The notes below the pieces were generated by a model. That model saw nothing but the letters and a program-made list of their open reading frames with translations. It was not told the origin of the DNA and did no database searches. The translations under genes and the position numbers were made by a program. A DNA stretch of 11,849 nt from Acidimicrobiales bacterium (GTDB lineage: Bacteria; Actinomycetota; Acidimicrobiia; Acidimicrobiales; JABEUL01): assembly GCA_027451605.1 (NCBI GenBank), contig DAIDJA010000023.1, positions 1 through 11,849 of the forward strand, written 5' to 3'. Below are positions 8,301 to 11,849 of this stretch, one piece after another. The first letter of the stretch is position 1, and every line of letters starts with the position of its first letter.

Positions 8301-9896
8301 GGATATATGGCAGAAGTCATTCCGTCTTCGGGATCCGCCTTTACGGTATCTTTTAATTCGTCTCCTTATACCGTGACAGGACTTTCTTCTTCTGTGACCT
8401 ATCAATTTATAGTCTTTGCTTTAAATCAATATTCTTGGAGTCTGCCGTATACTACAGTTGACCCCTCTCCTCTGGCTCCTCCGCTTGCTCCTACCGGTGT
8501 ATCTGCTCTGGCGGGAAACGGGTCTTCTGAGGTGAGCTGGGTCAATCCCAATTCTTCTACAATCAATCCAATTACCGATTACATAATAGATGTCTCAAAC
8601 GGAACCGTGATTGACACCCATTCAACCAATACATCCTATAATGTAACGGGTCTAACCAACGGCGGCTCATATACCTTTAAGGTTCAGGCGGTTAGTGCAA
8701 ACGGAACCTCACAGGATTCAAATCCCTCAAATTCCGTAATGCTCCATGCACCTTATGATCAATTCAATCCCATGACCCCGACCAGAATAGTGGATACCAG
8801 AACAAATTCTGGGTATTTCGGACAAAACTCCACTTTGGGACAAAACTCTACTTTAGCTGTTAATATGTCAAACTTTAAAGTTCCCACGGATGCAACTTCC
8901 GTGGTATTAAATGTTACCGTTACAGATACCACTAAATGGTCCTATATGAGCGTATATCCGGATTCATTGACCTCCGTCCCAAGTACTTCAAATATCAACT
9001 GGCTTGCCGGTCAAACCAAAGCAAATATGGTACAGGTATCACTTCCGGCAAATGACACAATTGATTTTTATAACGCATTCGGAAATGCCGATCTGGTAGT
9101 TGATCTTCTGGGATACTATGAACCTACTTTCTCATATGCGGGTCTCTATGATCCCGTAACCCCCACTAGGATATGTGACACCAGAGTATCGGGTAATCAG
9201 TGTTCAAACAGAGCCTTTTCTCCTTCAAATGAGTCAGATACGATACAGGTAACAAATAATGCCAATATACCTACAACAGCCGAAGCAGTGGTAATTAACA
9301 TAACTGCCACGAATACTACCTCATGGGGATATATGACAGCCTCTCCTGACGGATCATCTTCTACCTCATCTTTAAACTTTAACGGACAAAATGATACTCA
9401 GTCAAACAGGATTATTGTCCCATTGTCTTCTCAGGGGACAATAACTGTTGTAAACAACAACGGATCTGCCGATTTAATAATCGACGTGGAAGGATATTTC
9501 ACTTCAAATCTGGCTACTTCAACCGGATATAGTCTTACAAATGTCACAGGGGTACGAATAGCAGACACCAGGACAAATTCAACGGCACCTTTTGCAAATT
9601 CAACGCTTCAGCCAAATGCTTCAATAACAATTCAGATCACAGGTATAAATTCAGTACCTATTACAGCCCAGGCAGTCGTTATTAACGTAACTGCCACAAA
9701 TACAATGGGATGGGGCTATCTAAGCGTAACTCCTGACGGATCCAGTTCAACCAGTGACGTTAATTTCACAAATGCCGGACAATCCACGGCAAATTTGGAT
9801 ATAGCAACACTGTCCCCTCAGGGGACAATAACCATAACCAACGGATCTACAACAACTGTTGATGTTGTAGTTGATCTGTTTGGGTACTATGGGTAA
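5340..9896 (+). CDS. Secreted multidomain protein: NHL-like propeller, FN3-like modules, three C-terminal 'DTR...GYY' repeats
   Basis: This 1518-residue protein starts at an ATG behind a strong Shine-Dalgarno. A signal peptide is clear: basic 'MKLLKSIILK', a hydrophobic core to about residue 30, and likely cleavage near 38-39 ('KAYGA'). Domains in order are a six-unit NHL-like propeller (about 50-475), fibronectin type III-like modules (about 481-1137), and three C-terminal repeats (about 1140-1261, 1265-1387, 1396-1517). I see no catalytic motif, LPXTG signal or C-terminal membrane segment. The mosaic fits a binding or surface/matrix role outside the cell, which is inference. It follows the repeat-rich hydrolase by 81 bases on the same strand and may be co-transcribed with it. 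The exact function is unknown. Confidence 0.9.
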   Translation: MKLLKSIILKLPAILITTSIILALFTFQTLTSNNKAYGATTSTGSLIPPGAISDYLYHISGGGTTTISPTGTPADQALIQREEGMAVDSSGNIFFTQAGNSAWGSQVDMEPAVSGTYFGQSMTKGNIYRISGDGSPDTQTITGIGGPALSSSGIFGNVYVDKYDNVYIWGYGCSNFMIPNVPGTYFGVSMQQGYIYQVVGTYPTTCTVGNNENDVPATQAEFGYTNSVYPIAVDQNGNIYIADGSNDVVDMVPTDSGTYFGISMKAGYIYTIVGVNMPYGSANCPTATSPPVFGSSIKTFEFLFCSPNNISVDSEGNLVIYDNYTEFVPVSSGTYFGQSMTADNVYKVAGGPNRYNYYVPYLSGVPASDIGDIGTSVVSGNDNIYFSTGTTIDMMPETSGTYYGINMTADNIYTIGGYFLLGCAGNPSSIKATLDPWCNSTTPNAFAVDTAGNVYSPHFIYRSGNYSTYIDAIVNSGVSSAASPDAPVALSTNSSTATDLSLSWAGGEDGGSYISDYKVTTSLYGSSNPSTYDTGSFSQAYTNSSLVQGDTYTFSVTGVNAYGTSPASESLPITMSPTVPDSPRYSSISQGLDSVTLSWTGSVPSGATAIKDYMIAVYDLNGTYQVIDTGSVGTSYTVTGLLPNNYYYFEVSAENSSGWGPSSYPFFSSPATSPSAPTSVGVTSVANGLQISWSPPSDNGGSPITGYELVANPSTGTSSTINLGNVTTYTDTSLSVGTNYTFNVIATNVAGNSSLSAPSNQMTDGVPSAPNIVNAEGGSSVIDVLWNTPSNVGASAITDYIVTEYPGSSAPITIDTHSSSNILTLSSMSESTAYGFSVTSVNSYGDSTPSVESNLTVPASQPGPPTEFYVISSSSVGPYLIADIYIDYPEIAPLNVTGYYIPQCTPSAIGIDSSQVYTPNCGANAPYTVASQNGSYSSSYSISYSPSGGTTCTFCPNGILQASPPVTTTTSVAGGITLTVSNTSGNTGYMAEVIPSSGSAFTVSFNSSPYTVTGLSSSVTYQFIVFALNQYSWSLPYTTVDPSPLAPPLAPTGVSALAGNGSSEVSWVNPNSSTINPITDYIIDVSNGTVIDTHSTNTSYNVTGLTNGGSYTFKVQAVSANGTSQDSNPSNSVMLHAPYDQFNPMTPTRIVDTRTNSGYFGQNSTLGQNSTLAVNMSNFKVPTDATSVVLNVTVTDTTKWSYMSVYPDSLTSVPSTSNINWLAGQTKANMVQVSLPANDTIDFYNAFGNADLVVDLLGYYEPTFSYAGLYDPVTPTRICDTRVSGNQCSNRAFSPSNESDTIQVTNNANIPTTAEAVVINITATNTTSWGYMTASPDGSSSTSSLNFNGQNDTQSNRIIVPLSSQGTITVVNNNGSADLIIDVEGYFTSNLATSTGYSLTNVTGVRIADTRTNSTAPFANSTLQPNASITIQITGINSVPITAQAVVINVTATNTMGWGYLSVTPDGSSSTSDVNFTNAGQSTANLDIATLSPQGTITITNGSTTTVDVVVDLFGYYG
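5487..6764 (+). other. Six-unit NHL-like beta-propeller domain
   Basis: Six segments with the NHL-type 'VDxxGNIY' core begin near residues 85, 157, 231, 310, 376 and 446 (for example 'MAVDSSGNIFF', 'IAVDQNGNIYIAD', 'FAVDTAGNVY'). Five are followed by 'SGTYFGxSM' or a close variant (114, 182, 256, 332, 399) and an 'xIYxxxG' strand. The sixth lacks these, while the N-terminal 'DYLYHISGGG' (54-63) looks like the missing closing strand. This suggests a six-bladed propeller closed by strand exchange between its ends. The fold is inferred from motifs. Confidence 0.7.
6780..8753 (+). other. Run of about seven fibronectin type III-like modules
   Basis: Modules of about 80-105 residues begin near residues 481, 578, 674, 767, 860, 966 and 1046. 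Typical marks are an opening 'P-x-A-P', a 'xLSW' strand, 'GGSPITGYEL' (700-709) or 'ITDYIV', and a closing 'YTFxVxAxNxxGxS'. The third (674-766) is the clearest. The fifth (860-965) is divergent and holds four cysteines (904, 921, 952, 955). Such modules usually act as spacers or binding units in extracellular bacterial proteins. Confidence 0.75.
8757..9890 (+). repeat. Three C-terminal repeats of about 120 residues ('PTRxxDTR ... VVDLxGYY')
   Basis: The repeats occupy about 8757-9122, 9132-9500 and 9525-9890. Each opens with 'TPTRIVDTR' or a variant ('TPTRICDTR', 'GVRIADTR'). Each has a central 'AVVINITATNT' strand, a 'GYxxxxPDGSSSTS' segment and 'QGTITVxN', and ends 'VVDLxGYY' or 'IIDVEGYF'. 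I recognise this repeat from the C-termini of many secreted actinobacterial proteins but do not know a proven function; wall or glycan binding is a guess. Units 2 and 3 are closer to each other than to unit 1. Confidence 0.8.
8820..8855 (+). repeat. 18-bp tandem duplication
   Basis: Two adjacent 18-base copies (8820-8837 and 8838-8855) differ at two positions and both encode GQNSTL (residues 1161-1172). The insertion is in frame and adds six residues to the first C-terminal repeat compared with its sister units. Confidence 0.85.
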
Positions 9897-9934
9897 CTAA
9901 AAGGAAGATAACTTCAGGTTATTCAAGAACCAGA

Positions 9935-11011
9935 TTAAGAAATGTTTGGCTGAGATATTTGTATTGGGGCATCAGCGGATTCAATAAACCAGGTAGGTTG
10001 TTGAAGATTTAGGATTTCGCTTTGATCAAGTTGCTCTTTTTGGGTTAGAGCCACAATACAACCGCCATATCCTCCGCCGGTTAAACGTGCTCCTATGACT
10101 CCTTCTATGGAGTTGACGGCAGATACCAGATGGTCAATTTCGGGCAGGGAAACACTGTAATCACGAGAAAGTGAATTGTGGCTTTGACTTATTATTTCTT
10201 TTAGTGCCCCAACATCATTAGCCATTAAGGCCTCTGAATATTCAATAACTCTCCGGTTTTCAGACACAATATGTCTTGCGATTTGTTTTAATTCAGGGTC
10301 CGTAATGGCATTGGCATCGGTCGGAAGCATTTCGTTAAGTTTTCCATATCGTTCCTCAATTAGTTGTACCGCATTTACCTTTAAGGTATAGTTAGAATTT
10401 GAAAGTTGTCTTTCAATACCGGAATGGATAATCAATATTTGAAGATCTTCGGGAATTCTGATGTTCTCCATAGAATTGTCGCTGAAGTTAATAAGTGAAG
10501 CAGTTCCTTTTTTTGCAAAAATTATTGCCAACTGATCCAGTAATCCGGTTGCGGCAGACGTTGCTTTATGTTCAACATCTTGTGCCAATTTTGCTAAGTG
10601 AAGGTCCAGATCCAGATCCTTAAAACTCAATAATAAAGCAATTACAAAAGAAGCCGAAGATGAAAGTCCGGCACCAATAGGCAGAGTCGAAGTAATTCTC
10701 AAAGAGCCTGTGGGTGTAACTCCTAAGACATCTACAGCTGAGGCGATAAATTTAGCGAGCCTATTACTTATTTCAATGTTGTTGAAATCAAGACGCAATT
10801 TTTCTATGGTTGGTTCTTGATCAACTATTGTTTCGGTGGTAACATTCAAAAAATTTGATTTTTCGTTGCTATAAAATTCAGCCTGCGTGAATAAGTTAAT
10901 TGCAACGGGCATTGCAAGACCGTGAGCGTAATCGGTGTGATCACCAATTAAATTTACTCTGCCCGGACAAATTACTTTTTTAGTTAAGTGATCAACGGAA
11001 GCGGAGCTCAT
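9935..11011 (-). CDS. galK: Galactokinase
   Basis: This 358-residue GHMP kinase would phosphorylate galactose with ATP to galactose-1-phosphate, the entry step of the Leloir pathway in the cytoplasm. The galactokinase signature 'PGRVNLIGDHTDY' is at 16-28, with the catalytic Arg18. The GHMP phosphate-binding loop 'PIGAGLSSSASF' is at 111-122. The likely catalytic Asp159 sits in 'TGLLDQ', where the family more often has G-x-M-D-Q. The third GHMP motif 'LTGGGYGGCIVAL' is at 310-322. Length is slightly below the usual 380-390. The signature has Asp24 where most galactokinases have Glu (GEHTDY). The ATG at 11011 is the only ATG/GTG/TTG start before the upstream in-frame stop at 11042-11044, although no clear Shine-Dalgarno precedes it. 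It lies 30 bases behind the glycosidase gene and is probably co-transcribed with it. Confidence 0.93.
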   Translation of the reverse strand: MSSASVDHLTKKVICPGRVNLIGDHTDYAHGLAMPVAINLFTQAEFYSNEKSNFLNVTTETIVDQEPTIEKLRLDFNNIEISNRLAKFIASAVDVLGVTPTGSLRITSTLPIGAGLSSSASFVIALLLSFKDLDLDLHLAKLAQDVEHKATSAATGLLDQLAIIFAKKGTASLINFSDNSMENIRIPEDLQILIIHSGIERQLSNSNYTLKVNAVQLIEERYGKLNEMLPTDANAITDPELKQIARHIVSENRRVIEYSEALMANDVGALKEIISQSHNSLSRDYSVSLPEIDHLVSAVNSIEGVIGARLTGGGYGGCIVALTQKEQLDQSEILNLQQPTWFIESADAPIQISQPNIS

Positions 11012-11041
11012 ATTCTTGACAGTTTGAATTGGGTGTTGTGT

Positions 11042-11849
11042 TTATGGATTAAGAGATTGAACACCGTTAAAGTCTAAGATAAGAGACTTAAATTTTCCGG
11101 CGCTATCATAACCTGAAGAATCGGTTGCGAGGAATTTTAATCCACGCTCTCTGTCTACGCCGAATATCCCAAACCTAGGTTCATAACTTCCCCATTCATA
11201 ATTGTCCATGACTGTCCAGTAAAAATAAGCCTTAATGTTTAGGCCTTCAAGGACGGCTTTTTTTAATGAACCGATGTAACTCGACAGAAATCTGGGTCTG
11301 TCCCAACCGTCGTTTCTTTTGAAGGCTCGTCCGTTCTTAATTCGGTTGCACATTCCGCTTTCGACGATCCAAAGCGCGACCTGAGGGTCATTATTGGCGC
11401 GTAAGTATTTCAAAAAAAGATCAGGATCGATGGTGTCATCCCAAAGCAGACGACCGGGAGCCCAGTTCCTTCCGCCTGATGTTTTGTGCCCGGGAAGCCT
11501 GAAATGTGACGATGTGATCGGATTATAAAAATCCAGCTGAATTACATCTAAAGTACAGTCGTATTCGCTATCATATACCGCATTTATGAGCGTATTGAAT
11601 GAAGTTAACGGATTTATTAACTTTGCCAGGGCAGACCTTAGAATCATGTCACGTTTGGTAGTTGATCCTATTTCACCGTAATACTGTTTCTTCCTTTCTT
11701 CCAAGTATGCCGGGACTTCGTTGCGCGGGATTTTCCTCTTTCTGGCAAGTAAAATGTCTGTGATTACCTTATCGAGCTCATATACCGAAAAGCAGAAATT
11801 ATTGAAGCTCACACAGGAGTCCGGCTGCAACTTCTTTATTTGTTCATAG
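11042..11849 (-). CDS. Glycoside hydrolase family 1 (beta-glycosidase), C-terminal part, cut by window edge
   Basis: The frame is open to the right edge; the TTG at 11830 is not a credible start because family 1 enzymes are about 450 residues and coding continues upstream ('YEQIKKLQPD'). Counting from that TTG, the catalytic nucleophile is likely Glu157 in 'LWIVESGM', where most members have T/V-E-N-G. 'LDVIQLDFYNP' (94-104) matches the usual 'LDFxGxNYY' strand, and 'YWTVMDNYEWGSYEPRFG' (204-221) is the highly conserved family 1 sugar-binding segment. The acid/base Glu (NEP motif) must lie outside the window. Retaining beta-glucosidases, beta-galactosidases and related enzymes belong here; the downstream galK makes a galactoside substrate plausible but not proven. 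No signal peptide can be judged from this fragment. Confidence 0.9.
   Translation of the reverse strand, partial: YEQIKKLQPDSCVSFNNFCFSVYELDKVITDILLARKRKIPRNEVPAYLEERKKQYYGEIGSTTKRDMILRSALAKLINPLTSFNTLINAVYDSEYDCTLDVIQLDFYNPITSSHFRLPGHKTSGGRNWAPGRLLWDDTIDPDLFLKYLRANNDPQVALWIVESGMCNRIKNGRAFKRNDGWDRPRFLSSYIGSLKKAVLEGLNIKAYFYWTVMDNYEWGSYEPRFGIFGVDRERGLKFLATDSSGYDSAGKFKSLILDFNGVQSLNP

Noticed and set aside
9907..9921. Small inverted repeat ATAAC-TTCAG-GTTAT between the converging genes
   Set aside because: The stem is only five AT-rich base pairs and no T-run follows on either strand, so it does not support a terminator call.

Overview
The window reads as a piece of a chromosome from a low-GC, probably actinobacterial (Actinomycetota, perhaps Acidimicrobiia-like) organism. 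That placement is an inference. It rests on recognition of repeat families common in secreted actinobacterial proteins: the paired-cysteine 'SVSCxSxxFCxAVDxxGN' repeat, the 'SGTYFGxSM' propeller repeat, and the C-terminal 'PTRxxDTR ... VVDLxGYY' repeat. The sequence is visibly AT-leaning, with no rRNA, tRNA, CRISPR or transposase to fix the taxonomy.

Left part, plus strand. Two giant genes fill positions 1-9896. The first is cut by the left edge of the window and ends at 5258. It encodes an alpha/beta-hydrolase of the X-Pro dipeptidyl-peptidase/CocE (peptidase S15-like) type. Its catalytic domain is split by an insertion of about 510 residues made of 11 paired-cysteine repeats. After the catalytic domain comes a CocE-type beta-sandwich domain and then a second array of 14 more repeats. 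The second gene (5340-9896) starts 81 bases downstream behind a strong Shine-Dalgarno. It encodes a secreted mosaic: signal peptide, a six-bladed NHL-like beta-propeller, about seven fibronectin type III-like modules (one divergent and cysteine-bearing), and three C-terminal repeats of about 120 residues. The two genes probably belong to one transcription unit of extracellular proteins.

Right part, minus strand. Converging on the first pair, with only 38 bases between stop codons, are galactokinase (galK, 11011-9935) and, 30 bases upstream of it, the C-terminal part of a family 1 glycoside hydrolase that runs off the right edge. This looks like a small sugar-utilisation operon: the glycosidase would release a hexose such as galactose and GalK would phosphorylate it into the Leloir pathway.

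The most unusual item is the hydrolase with a repeat array inserted inside its catalytic domain. Near-identical DNA repeats in its second array indicate recent expansion or gene conversion.
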